From: Actinomyces oris
Lineage (GTDB): Bacteria > Actinomycetota > Actinomycetes > Actinomycetales > Actinomycetaceae
Length of the DNA: 64,000 nt
Assembly: GCF_001929375.1 (NCBI RefSeq)
Contig: NZ_MSGO01000036.1
Span: forward strand, 1 to 64,000
Direction of reading: 5' to 3'
Part shown: positions 45,776 through 54,469 of the stretch, one piece after another
How the letters are laid out: the number at the start of each line of letters is the position of its first letter
Numbering within the stretch: position 1 is the first letter of the stretch
The notes under the pieces: model-generated
Told to the model about the DNA's origin: nothing
Database searches by the model: none
The model's input: only the letters and a program-made list of their open reading frames with translations
Position numbers and translations under genes: made by a program

Positions 45776-46825
45776 CTACCTCAGGGCCGGGTTCTCGGCG
45801 ATCTCCCGGGCCCAGTAGGTCAGGACCATGTCCGCCCCCGCGCGCACGATGCCCAGCACCGACTCGGCGATGACGCGCTCGCGGTCGATCCACCCGCGCT
45901 GCGCGGCCGCCTCCACCATCGCGTACTCGCCGCTGACCTGGTAGGCGGCCACCGGCACCGGTGAGGCGGCGGCGACGTCGGCCAGCACATCCAGGTAGGG
46001 GCCGGCCGGCTTGACCATGACGATGTCCGCGCCCTCTGCGATGTCGAGCATCACCTCGCGCATGCCCTCGCGGCGATTGGCCGGATCCTGCTGGTAGGCG
46101 CGCCGGTCGCCGGTGAGTGTGGAGCCCACGGCCTCCCGGAACGGCCCGAAGTAGGCCGAGGCGTACTTCGCCGAGTAGGCCAGGATCGCGACGTCATCGT
46201 GGCCGGTGGCGTCCAGGGCGGCGCGGATCGCGGCGACCTGCCCGTCCATCATCCCCGAGGGCGAGACCATGTGCGCCCCGGCCTCGGCCTGGGAGATGGC
46301 CATGGCCTGGTAGGTGGCCAGGGTGGCGTCGTTGTCGACCTCGCCGGCGCGTGGGCCGCCGGGGCGAATGAGGCCGCAGTGGCCGTGGCTGGTGAACTCA
46401 TCCAGGCAGGTGTCCGCGCACACGACGACCTCGTCCCCCACCTCCTCGCGCACGGCCGCGATCCCGCGGTTGAGGATGCCGTCCTCCGCCCAGGCCGCCG
46501 TACCGGCCTCGTCCCGGGTCGCGGGAACGCCGAAGAGGTCGATGGCGCCGATGCCTGCCTCGGCGCAGGCGGCGGCCTCGCGGCGCAGCGAGTCCAGCGT
46601 GTGCTGGACGACCCCCGGCATCGCCTCCACGGGGCGGGGGACGTCAATGTCCTCGCGCACGAACACCGGCAGGATGAGGGCAGCCGGGGCCACGACGTGC
46701 TCGCGCGCCAGGCGCCGCATCGCCGGGGTGGTGCGCAGGCGCCGAGGGCGGACCGCGGGGGCCTGCGGGTCGGGGACGGAGCGGCGCGACAGGAAATCGG
46801 CGGCCGGTCGGAGGGCGTCTGTCAT
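45776..46825 (-). CDS. hemB: Delta-aminolevulinic acid dehydratase (porphobilinogen synthase)
   Basis: 349 residues from ATG 46825 (CAGGAGCACTTC upstream). Joins two 5-aminolevulinates to porphobilinogen. Schiff-base Lys residues lie in YSAKYASAYFGPF and VMVKPAGPYLD. The metal site reads DTCLDEFTSHGHCG: the first and third Cys of the zinc triad remain while the middle one is Asp, a mixed state between zinc and magnesium types. Bracketed by family D elements. Expression may be separate from hemD. Confidence 0.96.
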   Translation of the reverse strand: MTDALRPAADFLSRRSVPDPQAPAVRPRRLRTTPAMRRLAREHVVAPAALILPVFVREDIDVPRPVEAMPGVVQHTLDSLRREAAACAEAGIGAIDLFGVPATRDEAGTAAWAEDGILNRGIAAVREEVGDEVVVCADTCLDEFTSHGHCGLIRPGGPRAGEVDNDATLATYQAMAISQAEAGAHMVSPSGMMDGQVAAIRAALDATGHDDVAILAYSAKYASAYFGPFREAVGSTLTGDRRAYQQDPANRREGMREVMLDIAEGADIVMVKPAGPYLDVLADVAAASPVPVAAYQVSGEYAMVEAAAQRGWIDRERVIAESVLGIVRAGADMVLTYWAREIAENPALR

Positions 46826-46943
46826 GAAGTGCTCCTGGTGGTCGTCCAAAGTGTTGGAATGACTGGGATGGTGCGGATTGGGTTTGTGAGGGGGTCTGTG
46901 CAGGGGACACTCGCGTCGGACTGGGAGGCTGCGAGGTGGTTCC

Positions 46944-47089
46944 GTGTCACGAATGGCGACTTTTAGTGTGCCGAGCGGGGGCTGCGGCTCCTGAACTCAT
47001 CGGAGTATCCGGCCCTGACCTGGGCGAACACCTGAGAGGTAGGTGTCCCAGGGATTGTGGTGGCGATGAAAAGTCGCCAATCGTGACAC
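46944..47089. repeat. Long inverted-repeat element, family D copy 2
   Basis: 146 bp with 21-bp arms (gtgtcacgaatggcgac... , 20/21 matches). Shares GGCGACTTTT and its complement with copy 1. Lies between hemD and hemB. Confidence 0.85.
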
Positions 47090-47108
47090 TTTTGCCGGTG
47101 TGCGGCCA

Positions 47109-48362
47109 TCACGGCGGCTCCTGAGGGGCAGGAGCGGGGCCCGTGGTGGCCCGGGTGGCGTCGATAGTGGCCTGGAGGACCCCCTCGGGCGTGGGGGAGG
47201 GGGCGACGGCAGCGACCGGCAGGCCGAGCCTGCGGGCGGCCGCCGCCGTGGTGGCGCCAATGGCCACCAACCCAGTTCCCTGCGGCGGGCCGAGCAGATC
47301 CAGGACCGCCCGCGTCGTGGACGGGGCGGTGAGCACGACCGCGTTCACACCGCCAGTGCCCCACGTGCGCTCCAGGTCCGGGGGCAGCTCGTGGGCGTCG
47401 GCCGTGACGGTCGTGTAGGCGGCCACCTGCTCCACTTCCCAGCCCGCCCGCCGCAGGCCGTCCGCCAGTGCCGGGTCGGCCAAAGCCGAGGCCGGCAGCA
47501 GCACCCGCCGCGCCTCCTCCGGGTCGCCTTGAGGAGAATCGGGAGAATCGCCGAAGGTGTGGGCTCTCCCGTCGGAGTCATCTGGGTCGGAGGTGCTGGG
47601 GAAGTTATGGGGGGCCGTGCCTGAATCCGGGGCTCGGGTGGGGGGTGGGGTGGCTCCCGGCCCGCCGGCGAGGGCGGGCTCGTCCAGGAGGGCGGCGGCC
47701 GAGCCTCGGGCCACCAGGTCCGGGGCGGTGCCGGTGAGCTCGGTCCAGGCCCGCGCGGTTGCCGGCCCGACGACCGCCACCCGCATCGGTGGGATGGTTG
47801 AGCGTGGTTGGTGCTGTTCAGGTGGGGTTGTTGGGGTGTCGTGGTGGGTGCCGGAAGTGTCGGGTTCTTGGCGGAGCCCGTGTTCTCCGGTTGTTGGGCC
47901 GACGACTGTCACCCGTGTCGGGGTGGGTGCTGTGGTGGATTCGTGTTGTCCGGGTGGGGGTGCTGGGGTGCGGGGAGATGCGGCGTGGTACTGGCTGCTG
48001 GGCGCGGTGGGTTCTTGACGGAGCCCGTGGCCCGCGGTCGCCGCGCCGGCTCCGGCTTCCGCGAGCAGGTACGGCGCCAGCGCCTCAACGGTCCGGGCCG
48101 AGGTGAGCACCAGCCAGGCCGCCTCGCCCGCCATGATCCTGCGCGCAGTCGCCTCCAGCGCCGCCGCCTCACCCGCAACTGTCCGCGTCACGGCAGCCCG
48201 CAGCACCCTCGCCCCGGCCCGCTCCAGCGCCGAGGCGATAGGGTCGCGCTCCTTGAGACGCGGCAGCAGAACCACCCGCCCCGACAGTGGCGCCCCGCCG
48301 CCTTTCCGGGGGTTGCCCGTGAGGCGCCCGGCCGAGTCGTTGCGTGAGGTGGACTGCGTCAT
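47109..48362 (-). CDS. hemD: Uroporphyrinogen-III synthase with duplicated insertion
   Basis: About 417 residues from ATG 48362, 4 nt after the hemC stop; the family norm is ~250. The N-terminal half-domain (SGRVVLLPRLKERDPIASALERAGA) and C-terminal domain (ADGLRRAGWEVEQVAAYTT, AVVLTAPSTTRAVLDLLG) are intact. Two near-repeats of ~50 residues lie between residues ~100 and 205, each starting HGLRQEP and ending RV(T/A)VVGP. This part has lower-complexity Pro/Thr/His-rich sequence and different base use. A third Pro/Asp-rich insert is near residues 235-285. HemD cyclises hydroxymethylbilane. Confidence 0.9.
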   Translation of the reverse strand: MTQSTSRNDSAGRLTGNPRKGGGAPLSGRVVLLPRLKERDPIASALERAGARVLRAAVTRTVAGEAAALEATARRIMAGEAAWLVLTSARTVEALAPYLLAEAGAGAATAGHGLRQEPTAPSSQYHAASPRTPAPPPGQHESTTAPTPTRVTVVGPTTGEHGLRQEPDTSGTHHDTPTTPPEQHQPRSTIPPMRVAVVGPATARAWTELTGTAPDLVARGSAAALLDEPALAGGPGATPPPTRAPDSGTAPHNFPSTSDPDDSDGRAHTFGDSPDSPQGDPEEARRVLLPASALADPALADGLRRAGWEVEQVAAYTTVTADAHELPPDLERTWGTGGVNAVVLTAPSTTRAVLDLLGPPQGTGLVAIGATTAAAARRLGLPVAAVAPSPTPEGVLQATIDATRATTGPAPAPQEPP

Positions 48363-48366
48363 GGCC

Positions 48367-49590
48367 TCAGTCCCGCCGGGGCTTGTTGGCGTGCAGGTCG
48401 ACGATCTGGTCGGCACCGTCCTCCAACAGGATCTCGGCCGCCCTGACCCCCAGCGCCTCGGCCGCCCGAACCGTCACCGTGTCCCCGGGAGCCCCCGGCC
48501 CCCCAGCGGTCTCGGGCAGCTCAGTACTCAGCTCGCAGCCGACCTCCTGGCCACCATCGAGCGAGGTGACCACCGCCCGCAGCACGAGCACCCGCGGCGA
48601 GCGGCGCGAGGCCGCTGAACCGCGCGGCCCCGTCGCCCCGGCGCCCTGCCTGGCCCTGGTCGCGGCGGCGTCATCGCCGCGGAAGCCCTCGTTCCAGCCG
48701 GTTCCGGGTTCGGCGTGCTCCTCCCGCGGCTCCTGACCGGCGCCCCGCAGGTGCGCCCAGGCCCCCACCGGTGCCGCGCAGCCCGCACCGAGCCGGGCCA
48801 TGAGCGACCGCTCCGCCGTCACCGCCAGGCGCGTGGGCTCGTCGTCGAGCACCGCCACCGCGCGGGCCAGCTCCGCGGAGTCCTCGCCGGCTCGCGCCTC
48901 GACGGCCAGGGCCCCCTGAGCCGGCGCGGGCAGCATCGTCTCCAGGTCCAGGACCTCGCTCGCGCAGTGCTCCAACCCCAGGCGCCGCAGCCCCGACAGG
49001 GCCAGGACCACCGCGTCCAGGTCGCCGGCGGCATCGGCCCGCGCAGGTGCCACCGGCTCATCGGTGCCGACGCCGACCGCCTCCAGCCCCCGCACCCGCG
49101 CCAGGCGCGTGGGCACGTTGCCGCGCAGGTCCACCACCTCCAGGTCGGGGCGGGCGGCCAACAGCTGGGCGGCCCGGCGCGGCGAGCCGGTGCCCACGCG
49201 GGCCCCCTCCGGCAGGTCGGCCAGGGCCAGGCCGTCGCGGGCGCACAGGGCGTCGCGCGGGTCCTCCCGCGGCGGCACGCAGATGACCGCCAGGCCCTCG
49301 ACCGGCTGGGTGGGCAGGTCCTTGAAGGAGTGGACCACCAGGTCCACCTCGCCGTCCAGGAGGGCGTGACGCAGCCGGGCTGCGAAGACCCCCACCCCGC
49401 CGAGCTGCCGCAGGGGCGTACGGTCGCCGTCGCCGTCCGTGCGCACAGTGACCAGGTCAATGTCCAGACCGCCAGAGCCTCCGCCGGCCGCCATCAGCGC
49501 CTCGGCGACCTGTCCGGACTGGGTCAGCGCCAGGCGCGAGCCGCGCGTGCCCAGGCGAAGCCGCCCGGATTCCGTCCCCGTCGTGGTCAT
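48367..49590 (-). CDS. hemC: Porphobilinogen deaminase (hydroxymethylbilane synthase)
   Basis: 407 residues from ATG 49590 (GAGGAGGGGATGC upstream). RLGTRGSRLALTQ at the N-terminus, HSFKDLPT, and the dipyrromethane-cofactor Cys in LGAGCAAPVGAWA. Typical length is ~310; the third domain carries a ~65-residue insertion rich in Gly/Ala/Arg/Glu (starting near GAGQEPREEHAEPG). Co-oriented with hemD downstream, so likely one transcript. Confidence 0.95.
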   Translation of the reverse strand: MTTTGTESGRLRLGTRGSRLALTQSGQVAEALMAAGGGSGGLDIDLVTVRTDGDGDRTPLRQLGGVGVFAARLRHALLDGEVDLVVHSFKDLPTQPVEGLAVICVPPREDPRDALCARDGLALADLPEGARVGTGSPRRAAQLLAARPDLEVVDLRGNVPTRLARVRGLEAVGVGTDEPVAPARADAAGDLDAVVLALSGLRRLGLEHCASEVLDLETMLPAPAQGALAVEARAGEDSAELARAVAVLDDEPTRLAVTAERSLMARLGAGCAAPVGAWAHLRGAGQEPREEHAEPGTGWNEGFRGDDAAATRARQGAGATGPRGSAASRRSPRVLVLRAVVTSLDGGQEVGCELSTELPETAGGPGAPGDTVTVRAAEALGVRAAEILLEDGADQIVDLHANKPRRD

Positions 49591-49620
49591 GCATCCCCTC
49601 CTCGTGCGCGGTTCTCCATC

Positions 49621-49693
49621 GTCGCGTTCGTACCGTAGGGCTCGCCTTCGTGCCTTGGGGGTACGAACTCGCGACCTAATATACGAACGCGAC
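49621..49693. repeat. Inverted repeat between cgoX and hemC
   Basis: Perfect 12-bp arms gtcgcgttcgta and tacgaacgcgac enclose 49 nt that repeat part of the arm (gtacgaactcgcgac). It could form a hairpin in the cgoX-hemC transcript. Confidence 0.75.
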
Positions 49694-49719
49694 ACCTGCC
49701 CCCGTCCTGGCGCGGCGCT

Positions 49720-51393
49720 TCACCGGCCATGGGAGCCCGCCAGGCGCCCGGCCGCGGCGCGGGCGTGCTCGACGACGGCCGCGATCCCGGTCCCGGCCAC
49801 CCACGCCCCGGTGACCTCCAGTCCCGTCACCGGCGCCAGCTGCTCCTCCAGGTGCCTCGTGCGCTCCCGGTAGGCGGGTGTCACCGGTGGCAGCGTCCCG
49901 TCCCAGCGCACCAGCATGTGGTCGATGACCGTCTCCGGCTCGATCCTCACCCCGGTCAGGGCCGCCACGTCACCGAGCGCCACCTGCAGATCCACCTGTG
50001 GGCGCGGCTGCCCGGGCCGACCGTAGGACAGGCGCAGCGCGTGGACGTCCGGGCCGTGCAGCGCCCGCAGCTCGGCGCCGACCCACGGCCACTTGGCACT
50101 CAGGTGCGACAGCGCCTTGGCCCGCACCGGGCAGGCCACCGGGCGCGCAGACCTCCCACCGGGAACCATCCCATCAGAGACCAGGCCAGAGGCCCCGGGG
50201 CCGGCCGACGCCGCCGCGGCGGGGCCGGCGAGCTCAGCGGGACCAGCAACGCCGGTGGGTGCCACGAGCAGCCCCGAGCCCACCGGCTCACCACTGAGCT
50301 CCGGCGCCCGCGCCACCAGCGTGAAGCGGGCGATCGGCGCCCCCACTGGCACGGTCAGGTCCGTCGCGCTCGCGGGCAGGCCGGGAATCCCCCGCAGCAG
50401 CCGCAGCGCGGCCCCCGCCGAGCACGCCACGACGACGTGGTCGGTGGCCACGACCTCCTGCGAGCCATCGGGCACCGGCTCATCCGACGGCGTCGGCCCC
50501 CGGCGCGTCGGGGCGATCCCCACCCGCCAGGCGGCCGGCGCCTCCCCGCCCGCGCAGTCCTGGCCGTCGCCTGGCCGCAGCCACTGGGCGCCGGTGCGGG
50601 TGCGCACGCTCCCGCCTCCGGCCTCGATGGTCTCGCGCAGCGCGTCGGTGAGCCGGAACAGCCCGCCCTCGACGGCCGCGTCCACGCTCCGACCGCCCGC
50701 CCCGTCCTGGCGGGCCCGACGCCGCTCCAGCACCGCCGCCACAGCGGCACTCAAGGAGCCCAGCTCCGCCGTGGCCCGCCGCAGCCCGGGCATGACGACG
50801 TCTGCCGCCAGGTCCGCGGGGTCGGCCGAGTGGATGCCCGCGACGATGGGCCGCACGAGGCGCTCCAGGACGCCGGTCCCCATCCGCGCGGTCACGAAGG
50901 AGGCCAGGTCGCCCGGATCCTCCGGGCCGGTGCCCGCGGTGCCGGGCAGGTCGGCGTCCTGTGCGGCCCGGCGCGCGGCCTCTTCCCCGATGATGGCGAC
51001 GACGTCGGCCGCCAGCGGGTCCGCCGGGATCCCCAGGTAGGCGTGGTCAGGGAACCGGTGCAGCCCCCACTGGGACGAGCCTGCGCCGGCGCCCGGCGCG
51101 AGGGGCGGCAGGAAGAGCCGGGGCCGGCCGTGCGGGGCGGCGGTGCGCAGCCCCAGGTCGGCGAGCATCGAGGTGGCCGCCTGGCCGCGCACGACGAAGC
51201 CCTCGGCCCCCAGGTCCATGCGCGCCCCGCCGATTCTCCCGGCCGCGACGAGCCCGCCGGTGTAGCCGCGCGCCTCAATGAGCAGCGGCCGCAGCCCGGC
51301 GCGCACCAGGTCCCAGGCGGCCGTCAGCCCCGCGATCCCGCCACCGATGACGAGCGCGTCCCACCGCCGCTCCCCGACGGCCTCCCCGCTCAT
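49720..51393 (-). CDS. cgoX: Coproporphyrinogen III oxidase (FAD type)
   Basis: 557 residues; ATG overlaps the hemE stop (ATGA). FAD-binding ALVIGGGIAGLTAAW at ~12-26, IEARGYTGGLV, and C-terminal GLEVTGAWVAGTGIAAVV. HemY/CgoX fold. Since chdC and cpfC are present, the substrate is expected to be coproporphyrinogen III. It is longer than usual (~470) through Ala/Gly-rich inserts, for example around residues 380-420 (PAELAGPAAAASAGPG). Confidence 0.93.
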   Translation of the reverse strand: MSGEAVGERRWDALVIGGGIAGLTAAWDLVRAGLRPLLIEARGYTGGLVAAGRIGGARMDLGAEGFVVRGQAATSMLADLGLRTAAPHGRPRLFLPPLAPGAGAGSSQWGLHRFPDHAYLGIPADPLAADVVAIIGEEAARRAAQDADLPGTAGTGPEDPGDLASFVTARMGTGVLERLVRPIVAGIHSADPADLAADVVMPGLRRATAELGSLSAAVAAVLERRRARQDGAGGRSVDAAVEGGLFRLTDALRETIEAGGGSVRTRTGAQWLRPGDGQDCAGGEAPAAWRVGIAPTRRGPTPSDEPVPDGSQEVVATDHVVVACSAGAALRLLRGIPGLPASATDLTVPVGAPIARFTLVARAPELSGEPVGSGLLVAPTGVAGPAELAGPAAAASAGPGASGLVSDGMVPGGRSARPVACPVRAKALSHLSAKWPWVGAELRALHGPDVHALRLSYGRPGQPRPQVDLQVALGDVAALTGVRIEPETVIDHMLVRWDGTLPPVTPAYRERTRHLEEQLAPVTGLEVTGAWVAGTGIAAVVEHARAAAGRLAGSHGR

Positions 51394-52775
51394 GCCTCCC
51401 ACCCGGCCAGGGCCACGGACTCCCAGTCGGCCGAGCCGTGCACCCGCGCCACGATCCGGGTGAGGACGTCCGCGTCGGTGGCCGGCGGCACCCCGTGCCC
51501 CAGGTTGACCACGTGCCCCGGCGCCGCGCGCCCGGCGGCCAGCACCGCGTCGACCTCCTCAGCCACCAGCGGCCATGGCGCCGCCAGCAGCGCCGGGTCG
51601 AGGTTGCCCTGGACCGGGCAGGCCCCCGCCTGCGGGTCGGCCCCGGCCAGCGTCTCAATGGCCTCACCCAGCTCGATGCGCTCGTCCACGCCGACGGCGT
51701 CGACCCCCGCCTGCCGCATGAGCCCCAGCAGTCGGGTGGTCCCGGTCCCGAAGTGGATGAGCGGCGCAGCCTGACCGGTGGTGGGGGACAGGGCGCTCCG
51801 GGTCGTATCCAGCGCGAGCGCCGAGTAAGGGGCCACGTGCTCGCGGTAGGCGCGCGGGGACAGCGATCCCGCCCAGGAGTCGAAGAGCTGGGCCGCGGCC
51901 GCCCCGGCACGCACCTGGGTGGCGATGAACTCGCCGGTCAGGCGCGCGCACCACGTCATGAGCCGGTCCCAGGAGTCGGGGTCGGCGCGCATGAGCGTGC
52001 GCGCCGCCAGGTGGTCGCGACTGGGCCGGCCCTCCACCAGGTAGGCCGCCAGCGTGAAGGGCGCCCCGCCGAAGGCGAGCACCGGCGTCCACCCCGCCGA
52101 GCCGGCGCTGTGCTCCAGCCCGGCGCGCGCCCGCTCACTGAGCCCCTCGCGCACGCCCGGCGCCTGCGGACTTCCCAGCTCGACGACGACGCGCCGCACC
52201 GCCTCCTCGATCGCCCCGACCCCCTCGGCGCCGGGGCCGTCACCGAAGCGGCGGGCGACCAGCTCACTGACCTCGCGGCCGCTGCGCACCGGGGCGTCGA
52301 GAACCGGCCCGACACCCTCCTCGATCCGCACCCCGACGCCCGCCAGGCGCAGCGGCACCATGATGTCGGAGAAGAAGACGGCGGCGTCGACGCCGTGGCG
52401 CCGCACCGGCTGCAGCGTCACCTCCGCTGCCAGCGCAGGATCCAGGCAGGCCTCCAGCATCGGGACGCCGGCGCGCGCCCGCAGCGCCCGGTACTCCGGC
52501 AGCGACCGTCCCGCCTGACGCATGAACCACACGGGCGTTCGCACGGGTCTCCGCCCCGCCAGCGCCTCCAGGAGCGCGGGCCCCGCCGCCGGCCCGGGCG
52601 TCACCCCGTCGGCTCCCGCACCGGCCCCGCCGCCGGCCCGGTCGCGGCCCTGCGCCGCCCGCTCGGGCCCCATTGAATCATTGTGTGAACTGCCGGTGAC
52701 GAAATCGCCGTTATCGGGCGAAGAATGCTGACGCCGCGTGCTTTCCCTGCGATAAGGGAACTGAATGCGAGACAT
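51390..52775 (-). CDS. hemE: Uroporphyrinogen decarboxylase
   Basis: 461 residues if ATG 52775 is used, which has AGGAGGCAACCGCAT upstream; a later ATG at 52673 would remove an odd 34-residue polar leader. VWFMRQAGRSLPEYR near residue 80-94 holds the substrate-binding Arg residues, followed by VFFSDIMVPL. It converts uroporphyrinogen III to coproporphyrinogen III. First gene of the leftward hemE-cgoX-hemC-hemD set. The leader is more AT-rich than the rest. Confidence 0.94.
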   Translation of the reverse strand: MSRIQFPYRRESTRRQHSSPDNGDFVTGSSHNDSMGPERAAQGRDRAGGGAGAGADGVTPGPAAGPALLEALAGRRPVRTPVWFMRQAGRSLPEYRALRARAGVPMLEACLDPALAAEVTLQPVRRHGVDAAVFFSDIMVPLRLAGVGVRIEEGVGPVLDAPVRSGREVSELVARRFGDGPGAEGVGAIEEAVRRVVVELGSPQAPGVREGLSERARAGLEHSAGSAGWTPVLAFGGAPFTLAAYLVEGRPSRDHLAARTLMRADPDSWDRLMTWCARLTGEFIATQVRAGAAAAQLFDSWAGSLSPRAYREHVAPYSALALDTTRSALSPTTGQAAPLIHFGTGTTRLLGLMRQAGVDAVGVDERIELGEAIETLAGADPQAGACPVQGNLDPALLAAPWPLVAEEVDAVLAAGRAAPGHVVNLGHGVPPATDADVLTRIVARVHGSADWESVALAGWEA

Positions 52776-52975
52776 ATGCGGTTGCCTCCTGTAAGCAGTG
52801 GTCAGAGGGGGTTTATTTCGCGTGATAATGCGGTGTTTCAGGCATTGATCAGGTGCTGACGGGGTGTCAGGAATGTGGTGGTGACACATTGTCATGATGT
52901 CGGGTGTGCGTCGCCACACCGCTATTGTGCCCGATTGTGCCCGCACCCCTCGGTGATGTTTCAATAGCCCACGTT
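52776..52975. promoter_or_regulatory. Divergent heme-operon control region
   Basis: 200 bases between hemE (left) and hemA (right), clearly more AT-rich than flanking genes. Contains tgacacattgtca (arms TGACA/TGTCA) near 52880-52892 and a direct repeat ttgtgcccga/ttgtgcccgc near 52925-52944. These are candidate operator sequences for coordinated control; the regulator cannot be named. Confidence 0.4.
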
Positions 52976-54469
52976 GTGACTACTCATCTTCTCTCCGCCG
53001 ATCACCGCCTGCCGGGCCTTGACGTCGTCGCTCGGCTCGGCGCGGTCGCCCCAGGGCTGGGGCCGGACCTCCTGGAGGCGGTCCCCGCGCTGCGCGGGGT
53101 CCTGGTCCTGTCCACCTGCAACCGCCTGGCCCTCCTCATCGACGCCGACTCCTGGGCCGACACCGGCTGCCCGGCGGCCCTGCACCCGGATCTTCCTCCG
53201 GCGGACGCGAGCCGGCCCGCGGCCTCGGACCTGGCCGAGACCATCACCGCCTTCCTGGCCGAGCGCGCCGGGCTCCCCCCGAGCCGCCTCCTGCTGACCC
53301 ACCTGGTTGGGGCGAGCGCCCGCCGGGAGATGCTCGCCATCGCCGCGGGCCTGAGCTCGATGGTGGTCGGTGAGGCCCAGATCGTTGGCCAGGTCCGCCG
53401 CGCCGCCGAGACCGCCGCCGCCGAGGGCACGCTCAGCCCCGAGCTTGTGCGGGTCGTCGAGCGTGCCTCGGCCACCGCCCGCCGGGTGGCCCACGAGACC
53501 GAGCTGTCCGGTCAGGGGCGCAGCGTCGTCGCCGTCGGCGTGGATCAGGCCGCCGGTCACCTGCCGCCGCTGGAGGACTGCCGCGCCCTCATCGTCGGCA
53601 CCGGCTCCTACGCCGGTGCCACCGTCGCCGACCTGCGCGCCCGGGGCCTGCGCGACATCGCCGTCTACTCCGCCTCCAACCGCGCCGAGGCCTTCGCCGC
53701 CGGCCACGGCCTGCGCGCCGTCCCCACCGGTGCCCTGAGCCAGGCCATGAGCCGCGCCGACCTCGTGGTCACCTGCCGCGGCACCGGCGGGCCGATCCTC
53801 ACCACCGACGTCGTCGCCCCCGTCGCCGCCGACCGCCTCGGCTCGGCCGGGGGGAGCGGCCGCCCGCTCGTCATCCTCGACCTGGCCCTGATCCGCGACG
53901 TCGACGAGGCCGTCGGTGCCCTGCCCGGCGTCGTCCACCTCGACCTGGCCCGCGTGCGCGACGCCGTCCCCGAGGCCGCGGCCCAGCAGGTGACCGCCGC
54001 CCGCGCCATCGTCGAGGCCGAGGCCGCCGACTTCGAGCGGACCCTGGCCGGCCGGGCCATGGACCCCCTCATCACCGCCCTGCGCGCCCAGGTGGGCCGC
54101 GTCGTCGCCGAGGAGGCCGCCCGCCTGCGCCCCCAGGCCGCCAGCCGGCTCGCCCTGGCCGTCCCCGCCGTCGACGGGCGCGCCGGAACCGGCGTGAACG
54201 GGGTCAACAGCGCCGACGCCGCCGCGGGGGCCTGCCCCCATCGTCACCTCGCTGCCGAGCCCGGCTTCGAGACCGCCGGCCAGACCGACGGCGAGCCGAT
54301 GGTGTCCCTGGCGCAGGCCGAGCGGGCCCTGCACCACCTGGCCGCCCGCCTCCTCCACCAGCCCACCGTCATGGCCCGCCGCGCAGGCCAGGAGGGCCAC
54401 GAGGAGGCCTACCGGCAGGCCCTCGAGCTCGTCTGGGGCCTGGAGAGCGCTGGAGAGAACCATGACTGA
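52976..54469 (+). CDS. hemA: Glutamyl-tRNA reductase
   Basis: 497 residues from GTG 52976; an upstream in-frame GTG at 52904 is possible, and neither has a clear ribosome binding site. The catalytic Cys is in VLSTCNR (~48), followed by HLVGASARREMLAIAAGLSSMVVGE-type sequence (split ~100-130) and the NADPH domain ALIVGTGSYAG. First committed step from charged glutamyl-tRNA. A ~50-residue insert near the C-terminus (NGVNSADAAAGACPHRH) is extra. Overlaps cpfC by 8 nt. Confidence 0.95.
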   Translation: MTTHLLSADHRLPGLDVVARLGAVAPGLGPDLLEAVPALRGVLVLSTCNRLALLIDADSWADTGCPAALHPDLPPADASRPAASDLAETITAFLAERAGLPPSRLLLTHLVGASARREMLAIAAGLSSMVVGEAQIVGQVRRAAETAAAEGTLSPELVRVVERASATARRVAHETELSGQGRSVVAVGVDQAAGHLPPLEDCRALIVGTGSYAGATVADLRARGLRDIAVYSASNRAEAFAAGHGLRAVPTGALSQAMSRADLVVTCRGTGGPILTTDVVAPVAADRLGSAGGSGRPLVILDLALIRDVDEAVGALPGVVHLDLARVRDAVPEAAAQQVTAARAIVEAEAADFERTLAGRAMDPLITALRAQVGRVVAEEAARLRPQAASRLALAVPAVDGRAGTGVNGVNSADAAAGACPHRHLAAEPGFETAGQTDGEPMVSLAQAERALHHLAARLLHQPTVMARRAGQEGHEEAYRQALELVWGLESAGENHD

